DNA from: Magnetovibrio blakemorei
Lineage (GTDB): Bacteria > Pseudomonadota > Alphaproteobacteria > Rhodospirillales > Magnetovibrionaceae
Direction: 5' to 3'
Assembly (NCBI RefSeq): GCF_001746755.1
Contig: NZ_MCGG01000013.1
Span: 1 to 64,000, forward strand
Length of the DNA stretch: 64,000 nucleotides
Shown: one piece after another, positions 25,176-34,691 of the stretch
Layout: each line of letters opens with the position of its first letter
Numbering within the stretch: the first letter of the stretch is position 1
Position numbers and translations under genes: made by a program
The notes under the pieces: generated by a model
What the model saw: the letters and a program-made list of their open reading frames with translations, nothing else
Told to the model about the DNA's origin: nothing
Database searches by the model: none

Positions 25176-26276
25176 ATGTCACAATCGAGTTTACGTTTGG
25201 TGGAGAAAAACTCCGTGGATAAAAATAAGGCTCTCGAAGCCGCCGTGTCGCAAATTGAACGCGCCTTTGGCAAGGGTTCGGTGATGAAACTTGGCCAGCG
25301 CGAAACGGTCGAGGCGGATACGATTTCAACCGGGTCCATTGGACTCGACATCGGTTTGGGTATCGGCGGTTTGCCGAAAGGTCGGGTCGTGGAAATTTAT
25401 GGGCCGGAAAGTTCCGGTAAAACCACCTTGGCGCTGCATGTGATTGCGGAAGCGCAGAAAAAAGGCGGCACCTGCGCGTTTGTCGATGCAGAACATGCCC
25501 TGGACCCGGTCTATGCCCGCAAACTGGGCGTCAACATTGATGAATTGCTGATTTCACAGCCCGATGGCGGCGAGCAGGCTTTGGAAATTACCGACACTCT
25601 GGTGCGCTCCGGCGCGATTGATGTGTTGGTGGTGGACTCGGTCGCCGCTCTGGTGCCGCGTGCGGAATTGGAAGGCGAAATGGGCGACCATCACGTCGGC
25701 TTGCAGGCCCGTTTGATGAGCCAGGCGTTGCGCAAACTGACCGGCTCGGTGGCGCGGTCGAACACGTTGGTGATCTTCATCAACCAAATCCGCATGAAAA
25801 TCGGCGTGATGTTCGGCAACCCCGAAACCACCACCGGCGGCAATGCGCTGAAATTCTACGCCTCTGTACGTTTGGAAATCCGCCGCATCGGCGCCATCAA
25901 GGACCGCGAAGAAGTGGTCGGCAACCAGACCCGCGTCAAAGTCGTGAAAAACAAAATGGCCCCGCCGTTCAAAATGGTCGAATTCGACATCATGTATGGC
26001 GAAGGTGTGTCCAAGATGGGCGAACTGCTCGATCTCGGCTTGAAGGCGGAATTGGTTGAAAAGTCAGGCTCTTGGTTCTCGTGCAATTCAACGCGCATCG
26101 GCCAGGGTCGGGAAAACGCAAAGCAATACCTGCGCGACAACCCGGAAATGGCCATCGAACTGGAACGCCAAATCCGCGCCAACGCCGGTTTGATTGCCCA
26201 GGAAATGCTCGTCGGTGGTCCGGACTCCATGGGCGACGATGACGGCGCAGACGACAGTGCCGTTAACGACGACTGA
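25176..26276 (+). CDS. recA: Recombinase RecA
   Basis: Central homologous-recombination and SOS co-protease. The 366-residue protein has the Walker [10 protein letters not shown], Walker [11 protein letters not shown], the DNA loops ([27 protein letters not shown]) and an acidic C-terminal tail (DDDGADDS). ATG 25176 has GGAG eight bases upstream; the GTG three codons earlier is less likely. SOS boxes lie upstream. Confidence 0.98.
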   Translation: MSQSSLRLVEKNSVDKNKALEAAVSQIERAFGKGSVMKLGQRETVEADTISTGSIGLDIGLGIGGLPKGRVVEIYGPESSGKTTLALHVIAEAQKKGGTCAFVDAEHALDPVYARKLGVNIDELLISQPDGGEQALEITDTLVRSGAIDVLVVDSVAALVPRAELEGEMGDHHVGLQARLMSQALRKLTGSVARSNTLVIFINQIRMKIGVMFGNPETTTGGNALKFYASVRLEIRRIGAIKDREEVVGNQTRVKVVKNKMAPPFKMVEFDIMYGEGVSKMGELLDLGLKAELVEKSGSWFSCNSTRIGQGRENAKQYLRDNPEMAIELERQIRANAGLIAQEMLVGGPDSMGDDDGADDSAVNDD

Positions 26277-26457
26277 TCCGTTTTCGGCCTTTAGCGCCAA
26301 ACTTTTTTGCCAACAGGTCTTTGACCAACGGGCAAACCTCTCCGCATGATCCCCATGCGCTGAACGCGGCTCCCAAATCTTTCCAGTGTTCGCGCACGGG
26401 GCAGACCTTGGGGGCCGCGTTCTGTTTATGGCGTGTCTGATAACGCGACCTTCGCAA
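26263..26457 (-). CDS. Possible 64-residue Cys-containing protein
   Basis: An open frame [13 protein letters not shown]...KRISRR that ends 14 bp inside the convergent recA end. It has three Cys ([18 protein letters not shown]), one Trp pair and a basic tail, and codon use resembling coding DNA. It would explain most of the 247-bp gap between recA and yaeQ. No family is recognised and no clear ribosome site is seen, so it may be spurious. Confidence 0.35.
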   Translation of the reverse strand: MRRSRYQTRHKQNAAPKVCPVREHWKDLGAAFSAWGSCGEVCPLVKDLLAKKFGAKGRKRISRR

Positions 26458-26523
26458 ATGGTTGCTGTCACAAAGCCGCCAGACACATTAAACATCCCTA
26501 TCTTCACTGTTCAGGGGCAAATC

Positions 26524-27078
26524 ATGGCGCAGAAAGCCACTATCTATAAAGTTGAACTTTCCGTTGCCGACATGGATCGTCACTATTACGAGACCCATAA
26601 CCTGACCGTTGCCAAACATCCTTCGGAGACGGATGAGCGGTTAATGGTGCGTATTCTCGCTTTTGCTCTGAATGCCCATGAGCACCTGGAATTTACCCGG
26701 GGGCTTTCAACGGATGACGAGCCAGACATTTGGCAGAAAAGCTTAGGCGGCGAGCATGAGTTGTGGGTGATGTTGGGACTGCCGGATGAAAAGCTTATTC
26801 GACAATCGTGTGGCAAGGCCAACCAAGTGATTGTCTATTGTTATGGCGGCAGAACGGCTGAGGTGTGGTGGGGAAAAATCCAAAACAGCACCACCCGATT
26901 TGACAACCTTCAGGTTATCAATTTTTCAAAGCAGGACACCAGCGAACTCGGAAGCCAGGCCCGTCGCTTAATGAAGATACAAGTGAATATTCAGGGCGGC
27001 GATGTCATGGCCAGTTGTGATGACAGCATCGTGTACATGACCCCGGTCAAATGGAAAGGTGCTGATCGTTCAGCATAA
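26524..27078 (+). CDS. yaeQ: YaeQ family protein
   Basis: A 184-residue protein with the YaeQ opening ATIYKVELSVADMDRHYYETHNLTVAKHPSETDERLMVRILAFAL and HEHLEFTRGLSTDDEPDIWQK. Structures of the family show a PD-(D/E)XK nuclease-like fold; genetic links to RfaH/haemolysin expression were reported but the function is not settled. The start at 26524 matches the family; a longer frame adds 46 residues without similarity. It separates recA from the Na/Pi cotransporter. Confidence 0.9.
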   Translation: MAQKATIYKVELSVADMDRHYYETHNLTVAKHPSETDERLMVRILAFALNAHEHLEFTRGLSTDDEPDIWQKSLGGEHELWVMLGLPDEKLIRQSCGKANQVIVYCYGGRTAEVWWGKIQNSTTRFDNLQVINFSKQDTSELGSQARRLMKIQVNIQGGDVMASCDDSIVYMTPVKWKGADRSA

Positions 27079-27186
27079 GGCTTCGCGTACAAAAGCCGAC
27101 GTTTTTGAGGGGTGTCTAGGATTTCTGTTCATAGCCAAAGGCGCCAGCCATTTTTGCACGTCTAAGAGACCTGCGTCAGGCATAAA

Positions 27187-27219
27187 CACAGTTAAGAACT
27201 GTGATTTACGTGGTATAAT
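27187..27219 (+). promoter_or_regulatory. Promoter and operator of the Na/Pi cotransporter
   Basis: An exact TATAAT (27214-27219) preceded by TGG makes an extended -10 about 42 bp before the start codon. A perfect palindrome CACAGTTAAGAACTGTG (27187-27203; 7-bp arms, AAG spacer) covers the position of the -35 element. This is the layout of a repressor-controlled promoter. It does not look like a Pho box. Confidence 0.65.
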
Positions 27220-27260
27220 GCCCAATGTCTTTCCGTATCATGAGACAGATAGGATTGAAC

Positions 27261-29111
27261 ATGCGCTACGTTCTATTCAGCCTTTTCGCAACTTCCTTTA
27301 GCTTCCTTACTACCACAGGGAGTGCTTGGGCCGCACCGGATATCGTCACTTTGGATGTCATGGCCATGACGTTCACGTTCATTGGTGGCTTGGCCCTGTT
27401 CCTTTTAGGCATGGAAACCATGTCCATGGCGCTGCGCAATCTGGCGGGAGAACGGTTGCAGTCGGTACTTGCACGGCTGACGACAAACCGTTTTACCGGC
27501 GTGGCGACGGGCACTGCGACCACGGCACTGATCCAATCCTCCTCGGTAACGACGGTCTTGGTCGTTGGTTTTGTCAGCGCAGGATTGCTGTCCCTGCAGC
27601 AATCTATTGGGGTGATTTTTGGTGCTGAAATCGGTACCACCATCACGGCCCAGATCCTTGCTTTCAAGATCACCCACTACGCCCTGCCGATGATCGCGGC
27701 GGGGTTAGCTCTGGCGCTCTTACCTTTGAGTGCTCAAACACAACACTGTGGTAGAGGGCTGTTGGGCCTCGGCTTGATTTTTTTCGGTATGGGTCTTATG
27801 AGCCAAGGCATGGCGCCGTTGCGCAGCTATCCCCCGTTTATCGATATGATGATGCAGGTGGAGCACCCCCTAATCGGCATCTTGCTGGCAGCGGGATTTA
27901 CCGCTCTGGTCCAATCCTCATCGGCAACAACTGGCATTGTCATCATCATGGCGAGCCAGGGCCTGATCACCTTGCCTGCGGGCATCGCCTTGTTGTTCGG
28001 GGCCAATATAGGCACTTGCATTACCGCCCTACTCGCCTCAATCGGACGGAGCCGGGAGGCTGTTCAAGCGGCAATTGTTCATATTCTTTTCAATTTTATG
28101 GGCGTCATGATCTGGACCATTTTGATCGGCGTTGACACCATGGTGTCTTTGACCACTTGGGTATCCCCAGTCAGCGAAGGGTTGCAGGGAACCGCCTTGT
28201 TGGCGGCTGACGCTCCCCGTCAACTGGCCAATGCGCATACTCTGTTTAATGTCATCAATACATTGATCTTCATCCCGTTCGTGGCTCAGTTTGCCTGGAT
28301 GGCCCGGCGAATCGTGCCCCCTGTTTTTGTCCAGGCGTCACCCCCGAATACGCCAGACGCAGCAGGCCCGCGTGCTGATATTCCTTGGCTTTTGGATCCT
28401 AAATGGTTGGGAGACCCTCGCAAGGCTTTAGAAACAGCACGTATGACGATTGTCGATACCATGGGTCAGCGGGTCTTGCGCATGTACGAAGAAATCCTGT
28501 CCGCCCTGCTGAATGGCGACCGCAATGCACTTGCGATCGTGGTTGAAATGGACCATGAGGTGAATACAACTTACCGTGGCGTGGTTGATTACTTAACTAG
28601 CCTGAGCTTGAATCGCCGCTTGTCACCTGACCTCGGTAAACGGGTTACCATGTTGCTTGAGGCCGCGCGGCAACTTGAAAACATTGGCGACATCATCAAG
28701 ACCAACCTCGTTCATTTAGGTGAGGAGAATATTGCGCGTGGTATCCAGTTCAGCCCCTTCGCGCAGGATCACATTGTCAGCTTCCATGCCGAGGTTGGTG
28801 ACGCATTGGGCACCTGCCTAGAGGCCATGATTACGTCGGACTTCGCATCGGCACAAGAGGTCGTCGATTCCAAACCCAAGATCAAAGACCTTTTGGCCAC
28901 GGCTAGCCGACAACAGGTCCGCCAGTTAGCGCATGGCGTTGGCACGGCGTCCTCGTTCGCCCTGGAGATGGATATCTACGAGCAGTTCTCGCGTATCTAT
29001 TATCATGTCAAGCGCACCGCCAAAGTCATGTTTCCTTCCGACCGCAGCCATGTATTGAAACAAATCGGCTCAAGCCGGGATAATGGAACACATGGCCCCA
29101 AAGCAGCTTAA
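27261..29111 (+). CDS. Na+/phosphate cotransporter family protein with PhoU-like tail
   Basis: A 616-residue protein. Residues 1-24 may be a signal or first helix; two Na/Pi cotransporter repeats follow with the paired QSSS motifs (TALIQSSSVTTVLVVGF and ALVQSSSATTGIVIIMA) that bind substrate, then a PhoU-like helical cytoplasmic domain (about 400-610). The family includes YjbB of E. coli, which exports phosphate. ATG 27261 has AGGA at eight bases and a clear promoter upstream, so it is chosen over ATG 27225. It stands between yaeQ and alaS, which are usually nearer recA. Confidence 0.9.
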   Translation: MRYVLFSLFATSFSFLTTTGSAWAAPDIVTLDVMAMTFTFIGGLALFLLGMETMSMALRNLAGERLQSVLARLTTNRFTGVATGTATTALIQSSSVTTVLVVGFVSAGLLSLQQSIGVIFGAEIGTTITAQILAFKITHYALPMIAAGLALALLPLSAQTQHCGRGLLGLGLIFFGMGLMSQGMAPLRSYPPFIDMMMQVEHPLIGILLAAGFTALVQSSSATTGIVIIMASQGLITLPAGIALLFGANIGTCITALLASIGRSREAVQAAIVHILFNFMGVMIWTILIGVDTMVSLTTWVSPVSEGLQGTALLAADAPRQLANAHTLFNVINTLIFIPFVAQFAWMARRIVPPVFVQASPPNTPDAAGPRADIPWLLDPKWLGDPRKALETARMTIVDTMGQRVLRMYEEILSALLNGDRNALAIVVEMDHEVNTTYRGVVDYLTSLSLNRRLSPDLGKRVTMLLEAARQLENIGDIIKTNLVHLGEENIARGIQFSPFAQDHIVSFHAEVGDALGTCLEAMITSDFASAQEVVDSKPKIKDLLATASRQQVRQLAHGVGTASSFALEMDIYEQFSRIYYHVKRTAKVMFPSDRSHVLKQIGSSRDNGTHGPKAA

Positions 29112-29361
29112 CCAAGTGTCCTTTGCGCGCCAAAAGCCGTCATTGTCGCTTAACGGTCAACAGGTCCGCTTACAGACCTACTGCGGAATGATGGCTGTTG
29201 CCGTCCCTTGATATATGAGCCGTCGGCGTGTGCCGCCCCAAGATGGGAGGCATGCAGGCACAGTGGACACGCCCCGAGAACCCCTGTAAAAGCAATTCTT
29301 CGCCTTTTGAGGTGTGAGCGTATATCTGAAGAAGCCCAACACAGCCGGACCGAGACCCCCC

Positions 29362-32010
29362 ATGCAAACTGCAAATGACATCCGTAAGGCCTTTCTCGAT
29401 TTTTTTGCCACGAACGGCCATCAACACGTTGCGTCGAGCCCTTTGGTGCCGCACAACGATCCGACCTTGATGTTTGTCAACGCGGGTATGGTGCAGTTCA
29501 AAAACGTCTTCACCGGCATGGAAACGCGCGACTACACCCGCGCCGTTACGTCCCAGAAGTGCGTGCGCGCGGGCGGCAAGCACAATGACTTGGAAAATGT
29601 CGGGCACACGGCGCGTCATCACACCTTTTTTGAGATGCTGGGCAACTTCTCCTTCGGCGACTATTTCAAAGACGACGCCATCGATCTGGCGTGGAAGCTG
29701 ATCACCAAAGACTACGGTCTGGACCCCAACCGCTTGCTGGTGACGGTCTATCACACCGACGATCAAGCCTTTGATATCTGGAAAAAAGTCGCGGGCTTGC
29801 CGGACGAGCGCATCATTCGCATTCCCACATCGGACAATTTCTGGTCCATGGGCGATACGGGGCCGTGTGGACCGTGTTCGGAAATCTTTTATGACCACGG
29901 CGATCACATCGCCGGGGGGCCTCCGGGTTCTCCCGACGAAGACGGGGATCGTTTTGTTGAGATCTGGAACCTGGTGTTCATGCAATATGAACAGCACGCG
30001 GACGGTTCGCGCATCGAACTGCCCAAACCGTCCATCGACACCGGCATGGGCCTGGAGCGCATCACAGCGGTGATGCAAGGCACCCACGACAACTACGACA
30101 TCGATTTGATGCGCGCCCTGATTATGGCGTCTGCGCATGCCACCAACACCGACCCGGACGGGGTGCACCGGGTGTCGCACCGCGTCATTGCCGATCACCT
30201 GCGCGCCACCGCCTTTTTGATTGCCGACGGCGTGTTGCCCAGCAACGAAGGACGCGGCTATGTGCTGCGCCGGATCATGCGCCGCGCCATGCGCCATGCG
30301 CACATGATCGGCGCGACGGAACCTGTCATCTACAAACTGTTCCCCGCCTTGCAGGCCAAAATGTCGGCGGCGTTCCCGGAGCTGAATCGCGCCGAAGCGC
30401 TGATCACGGAAACGCTGAAACTTGAAGAAACCCGCTTTATCAAAACCTTGGATCGCGGTCTCAAATTGCTGGACGAAGCCACCGTTGATATGCGTGATGG
30501 GGGTGAGCTGGATGGCGAAACCGCGTTTAAGCTCTACGACACTTATGGTTTCCCCCTGGATTTGACCCAAGACGCGCTCCGCGCCAAAGGCATCCGTGTG
30601 GACGAAGCGGGCTTTAAATCCGCCATGGAACAGCAAAAAGCCGCCGCCCGCGCCAGCTGGTCGGGTTCTGGCGACGCGGCCACGGACGCGTTGTGGTTCG
30701 ACATCAAAGACGACGTCGGCGCGACGGATTTCTTGGGCTACAAAACCGAACAGGCCCAAGGTCAAGTCACCGCCATTGCCGTCGGTGGTGCCCGTGTGAG
30801 CGAAGCCAAAGTGGGCGACGAGGTTATGGTGGTCACCAACCAGACCCCGTTTTATGGGGAATCCGGCGGCCAAATGGGCGACATCGGGACGCTGTTTGCG
30901 GACGGTTTGGTTGTTGAGGTGACCGATACGCAAAAGAAACTGGGTGTTTTGCATGTGCATGTGGGCAAAATCACCAAGGGAACGCTTAAAGTCGGTGATG
31001 AGGTGACGTTGAACGTTAACCACGCCAACCGCGCCGCCATCCGCGCCAACCATTCAGCGACCCATTTGCTGCATGCGGCGTTGCGCATGAAACTGGGCGA
31101 GCATGTCACGCAGAAAGGCTCCATGGTGTCGTCAGAGCGTCTGCGCTTTGACATCAGTCAGCCCATCGCCGTCACGCCTGCGGAACTCAGCGAAGTTGAG
31201 CTTTTGGTGAACGACCAGGTGCGTGCTAACACCGAAGTCACGACCCGTCTGATGGCGCCGGAAGAAGCGGTTGAAGCGGGCGCGATGGCGCTGTTTGGCG
31301 AAAAATATGGCGATGAAGTGCGGGTTTTGTCCATGGGCACGGTGGTGCCGGGCTCCACGCGCGAATTCTCCGTCGAACTTTGTGGTGGCACCCATGTGAA
31401 CCGCACCGGCGATATTGGTTTGTTGAAGGTCGTTTCCGAAGGGGCCGTGTCGTCGGGTGTGCGCCGGATCGAGGCGCTGACGGGGGCTGCTGCGGTGGCC
31501 TATATGGAAGCTCAAGAAGCAGCACTTTTGGCTGCAGCCGCCACCTTGAAAGCGGCCCCTGGCGATGTGCCGGGCCGGGTTCAGCAATTGGTGGACGAGC
31601 GCAAAAAGATGGAACGCGAAATTTCCGACTTGCGCAAAAAACTGGCGTCCGGCGGCGGCGCGGGCGGGGCAGCTGAGACCAAAGACGTGGGCGGCATCAC
31701 CTTCATGGCGAAGGTTCTGGAAGAGATTTCGGGCAAAGACCTAAAAGGCTTGGCCGACGATCTGAAGTCGCAGATCAAATCCGGCGTGGTGGCCTTGGTC
31801 GCGGTCGCGGACGGTAAAGCTTCCTTGGTGATCGGTGTTACCGCTGATCTGACGGACAAAATCAACGCGGTTGATTTGGTGCGTGTGGGGGCAGCAGTCG
31901 TGGGCGGAAAAGGCGGTGGCGGACGTCCCGACATGGCCCAAGCCGGCGGCCCGGATGGTGACAAAGCCCAGGCGGCCTTGGATGCCATCGAAGCGGCGTT
32001 GGCGTCCTAA
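29362..32010 (+). CDS. alaS: Alanyl-tRNA synthetase
   Basis: Class II synthetase that charges tRNA-Ala and edits Ser/Gly. The 882-residue protein has the N-terminal catalytic motifs ([33 protein letters not shown]), the editing domain zinc-type motif [11 protein letters not shown] with CGGTHV further on, and the C-Ala domain with a Gly-rich [16 protein letters not shown] end. ATG 29362 gives the usual [15 protein letters not shown] start. About 250 bp without a recognised feature precede it. Confidence 0.98.
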   Translation: MQTANDIRKAFLDFFATNGHQHVASSPLVPHNDPTLMFVNAGMVQFKNVFTGMETRDYTRAVTSQKCVRAGGKHNDLENVGHTARHHTFFEMLGNFSFGDYFKDDAIDLAWKLITKDYGLDPNRLLVTVYHTDDQAFDIWKKVAGLPDERIIRIPTSDNFWSMGDTGPCGPCSEIFYDHGDHIAGGPPGSPDEDGDRFVEIWNLVFMQYEQHADGSRIELPKPSIDTGMGLERITAVMQGTHDNYDIDLMRALIMASAHATNTDPDGVHRVSHRVIADHLRATAFLIADGVLPSNEGRGYVLRRIMRRAMRHAHMIGATEPVIYKLFPALQAKMSAAFPELNRAEALITETLKLEETRFIKTLDRGLKLLDEATVDMRDGGELDGETAFKLYDTYGFPLDLTQDALRAKGIRVDEAGFKSAMEQQKAAARASWSGSGDAATDALWFDIKDDVGATDFLGYKTEQAQGQVTAIAVGGARVSEAKVGDEVMVVTNQTPFYGESGGQMGDIGTLFADGLVVEVTDTQKKLGVLHVHVGKITKGTLKVGDEVTLNVNHANRAAIRANHSATHLLHAALRMKLGEHVTQKGSMVSSERLRFDISQPIAVTPAELSEVELLVNDQVRANTEVTTRLMAPEEAVEAGAMALFGEKYGDEVRVLSMGTVVPGSTREFSVELCGGTHVNRTGDIGLLKVVSEGAVSSGVRRIEALTGAAAVAYMEAQEAALLAAAATLKAAPGDVPGRVQQLVDERKKMEREISDLRKKLASGGGAGGAAETKDVGGITFMAKVLEEISGKDLKGLADDLKSQIKSGVVALVAVADGKASLVIGVTADLTDKINAVDLVRVGAAVVGGKGGGGRPDMAQAGGPDGDKAQAALDAIEAALAS

Positions 32011-32852
32011 GTCAACTGAGGCGAAAAATATTTCCCCGGTGTGGTGCCCAGCGCCTTTTTGAACATGGCGATGAACGCGCTTTGGCTGGCGTAGCCCAAA
32101 TCCAGCGCGACCGAGATGACGGCTTCGCCATCCGCCAACCGTCCCAACGCCGCCATCAAGCGCGCCTGTTGACGCCATTGGTTAAACGTCATGCCGGTTT
32201 GTTCCGGAAACAGTCTTGCCAAGGTGCGCACGCTGGCTCCACAGCTTTTGGCCCATTGAGCCTGGGTGCGGGGATCGGACGGATTTTCCACCAAGGCTTC
32301 GGCCACGCGGCGCAGCCGTGTGTCTTTGGGCATGGGCAGGTGTAAGGGAACTTCGTGAAGGGTGTTGAGCATGTCGAGGATGACCCGCATCACCCGTCCG
32401 TCGCTTCCCGTTTCGTCGTACAAAAATTCGATGCGTGTGGCGTAATCGATCAGTTCGCGCAGCACCGTTGGCACCGCCAGCACGGCGCAGGTTTTGGGTA
32501 GGTTGGGCACGGTTCCGGGGGCCAGAAACAAATTCGACATGATGGAGTCTTTCATCGCTTGGACACCATGTTCCAGTTTTGACGGCACCCACACCGCGCG
32601 GCTGGGCGGCACCACCCAGGTGCCGTGCTGGGTGTTCACCAAAACCAGCCCGCTATGGGCATAAACAATCTGTTCGCGCTGGTGGGTGTGAATGCCCGTG
32701 GCCTCGCCGCGATTCATGGCGTGGCGAGAGATGACGATGGGACGGGGGATGTCTTGGCGATCTAGATTAACGCCGAATAACGGGTATCTCGGCAGTGTCA
32801 GATTGGACGCACTTGGAGGCTGATTTGGCATATTTTCGATACCATGTGTCAT
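32007..32852 (-). CDS. AraC-family transcriptional regulator
   Basis: A 281-residue regulator with a cupin-like N-terminal sensing domain ([18 protein letters not shown], about 50-120) and a C-terminal double helix-turn-helix of the AraC type (about 180-275: [59 protein letters not shown]). It is read divergently from an MFS transporter about 110 bp away, so it likely controls that gene and itself. Its end overlaps the alaS end by 4 bp. Confidence 0.9.
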   Translation of the reverse strand: MTHGIENMPNQPPSASNLTLPRYPLFGVNLDRQDIPRPIVISRHAMNRGEATGIHTHQREQIVYAHSGLVLVNTQHGTWVVPPSRAVWVPSKLEHGVQAMKDSIMSNLFLAPGTVPNLPKTCAVLAVPTVLRELIDYATRIEFLYDETGSDGRVMRVILDMLNTLHEVPLHLPMPKDTRLRRVAEALVENPSDPRTQAQWAKSCGASVRTLARLFPEQTGMTFNQWRQQARLMAALGRLADGEAVISVALDLGYASQSAFIAMFKKALGTTPGKYFSPQLT

Positions 32853-32963
32853 TATTGCCTATATCAGCCTAACTGAAGTCTGGATATATTTGCAAGTCAT
32901 TCCAAATTACCCGTCCGCGTGACACGTGAACCGCAACCAAATTTGGGCAAGGGCCTCCCCCCC

Positions 32964-34196
32964 ATGAACACACCCATGAACACCCCAAAAGTCTCTCTCT
33001 GGCAGCGTCCCGAAGTGTTGTTGATTTTGTTGTCCATCGCCATGCCGCTGAGCTTCAGCACCTGGCAGGCGTTGCTCAACAACTTCGCCATCGAGCGCGC
33101 TCAGTTTACCGGGGCGGAGATTGGCATCTTGCAGAGTTTGCGCGAAGTGCCGGGGTTCTTGGCGTTCAGTGTGATTTTATTGCTTTTGTTTGTGCGCGAA
33201 CAGCCCTTGGCGTTGATGGCGTTGGTGGTGTTGGGAGCAGGCACGGCGGCAACGGGCTTTTTTCCGTCCGAAATGGGGCTTTATGTCACCACCGTTGTGA
33301 TGTCCATCGGCTTTCATTACTTTGAAACCCTGCGTCAATCCTTGGCGTTACAGTGGTTGGATGTGGACAAAGCCCCGGTGGTCCTTGGACGGATGGTTTC
33401 CGCTGGTTCCTTTGCGGGCATGATGGCCTTCGCCCTGATCTGGCTTTCGTTGGATGTCTTTGCTTTCGACATGGTGTGGGTCTATGTGGCGGGCGGCGGC
33501 TTGACCGTGGCCGTGACGGTTTGGTGCTGGGTGGCTTTTCCGCGCTTTAAGGGTCACGCCGAACAGCACAAGCATTTGGTGTTGCGCAAACGCTACTGGC
33601 TTTATTACGCGCTCACGTTTTTGTGGGGGGCCAGGCGGCAAATTTTTGTCGTGTTTGCGGGTTTTTTGATGGTGGAAAAATTCGGCTTTAATGCCGGTGC
33701 CATGAGCTTGATGTTCCTCGCCACCAGCGCGATGACCATTTGGTTTTCCCCCAAAGTCGGACGGATGATTGGGCGGTTGGGCGAACGCCGGGTGTTGATC
33801 ATTGAGTATGCTGGCCTCATCTTGGTGTTCTTGGCCTATGCTTTTGTCGACAACGCAGCGCTGGCGGTGGGCTTGTATCTGTTAGACCATTTGTTTTTCG
33901 CCATGTCGTTTGCGTCGAAAACCTACTTCCAAAAAATTGCCGACCCGCAAGACATCGCTTCGACGTCGGGGGTCAGTTTTACCATCAACCACATCGCGGC
34001 CGTGGTGATCCCGGTGGTGTTCGGGCATTTGTGGGTGAGTGATCATTCCTTGGTGTTTTTGGCGGGTGCAGGCATGGCGGCAGGTTCATTGGGGTTGGCG
34101 TTTTTGATTCCGCACAATCCCACCCGTGGGCGTGAAACCATCTTAAATGCGCCGCCGCTCGCCGCTGTTGCGGCCGAGGCAAGCGTCGGGGAGTGA
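32964..34196 (+). CDS. MFS transporter
   Basis: A 410-residue major-facilitator protein with about 12 spans and the mid-protein loop RFKGHAEQHKHLVLRKRYW. A family ligand cannot be named. The first 12 bases of the gene are repeated in tandem (ATGAACACACCC then ATGAACACCCCA), giving two possible in-frame starts, 32964 and 32976. It is divergent from the AraC gene, which suggests regulated efflux or uptake. Confidence 0.85.
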   Translation: MNTPMNTPKVSLWQRPEVLLILLSIAMPLSFSTWQALLNNFAIERAQFTGAEIGILQSLREVPGFLAFSVILLLLFVREQPLALMALVVLGAGTAATGFFPSEMGLYVTTVVMSIGFHYFETLRQSLALQWLDVDKAPVVLGRMVSAGSFAGMMAFALIWLSLDVFAFDMVWVYVAGGGLTVAVTVWCWVAFPRFKGHAEQHKHLVLRKRYWLYYALTFLWGARRQIFVVFAGFLMVEKFGFNAGAMSLMFLATSAMTIWFSPKVGRMIGRLGERRVLIIEYAGLILVFLAYAFVDNAALAVGLYLLDHLFFAMSFASKTYFQKIADPQDIASTSGVSFTINHIAAVVIPVVFGHLWVSDHSLVFLAGAGMAAGSLGLAFLIPHNPTRGRETILNAPPLAAVAAEASVGE

Positions 34197-34214
34197 ACGT
34201 CTTCTTGCCGTTTG

Positions 34215-34480
34215 TGAATCGGTGGGGCGTACATCAAACCTTGGTGAGTCCACAGAGCGTTTAGGCCTCGGTCCAGCTTGAACGCATCGCCCTGACCATA
34301 AGTCGTGGTCAAAAATTTCTGCGTATTCACGCGCCGTGTTGAGGTGGCTTGCCGGGGGGCATTGAGCACACCGCGGGCTTTGACGGCGTCTACGGTTTAT
34401 CCTGCCGAAGCAGAGTAATCTGCGAAAGAAGACAGGATGAAAAAGGGTCCGCGCAGTGGCACTGATTCGGGCCAATGGCA
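34215..34480 (-). pseudogene. Fossil of an amino-acid ABC transporter binding protein (AapJ type)
   Basis: Read on the minus strand the region shows pieces of a periplasmic amino-acid binding protein in order: a signal-peptide end (FADYSASAG), an in-frame TAA, the mature start TVDAVKARGVLN, a scrambled stretch, then in a second frame EYAEIFDHDL and, after a one-base shift, GQGDAFKLDRG with RGLNALWTHQGLMYAPPI. The last motif is the known C-terminus of AapJ proteins. About 250 internal codons are missing, so this is an eroded deletion product, not a working gene. No aapQMP genes are nearby. Confidence 0.65.
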
Positions 34481-34691
34481 TGAGGACGTGGCGAGCTTGA
34501 TAGCTCCTGTGATTTCCAGACCTTGATTATGTGCGTGCTTGAGGTGAGAAATACACACAAAAATTGAATAAATTATAATTGTTAAAACTCAAGATAAGCA
34601 ATTTGCTTTACTCTTATGAGGCGTGCCTTCATCATACAATCTTCTGATCGTTATAAGAGCTCTAAACAAGCATAGAGTTTAATTGCATGTC
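34481..34691. promoter_or_regulatory. AT-rich promoter region of the histidine kinase
   Basis: Between the fossil gene and the kinase. It is markedly AT-rich and carries a short perfect palindrome AAGCAATTTGCTT (34597-34609) about 85 bp before the start. No clear -35/-10 pair could be fixed. It should hold the promoter of the kinase and receiver pair. Confidence 0.35.

Noticed and set aside
29170-31053. Minus-strand open frame of 627 codons opposite alaS
   Set aside because: Antisense shadow of alaS; no recognisable domain.
32964-32987. Tandem duplication at the MFS start taken as a regulatory repeat
   Set aside because: It is a 12-base in-frame duplication of coding sequence, most simply a slippage event giving two possible starts.
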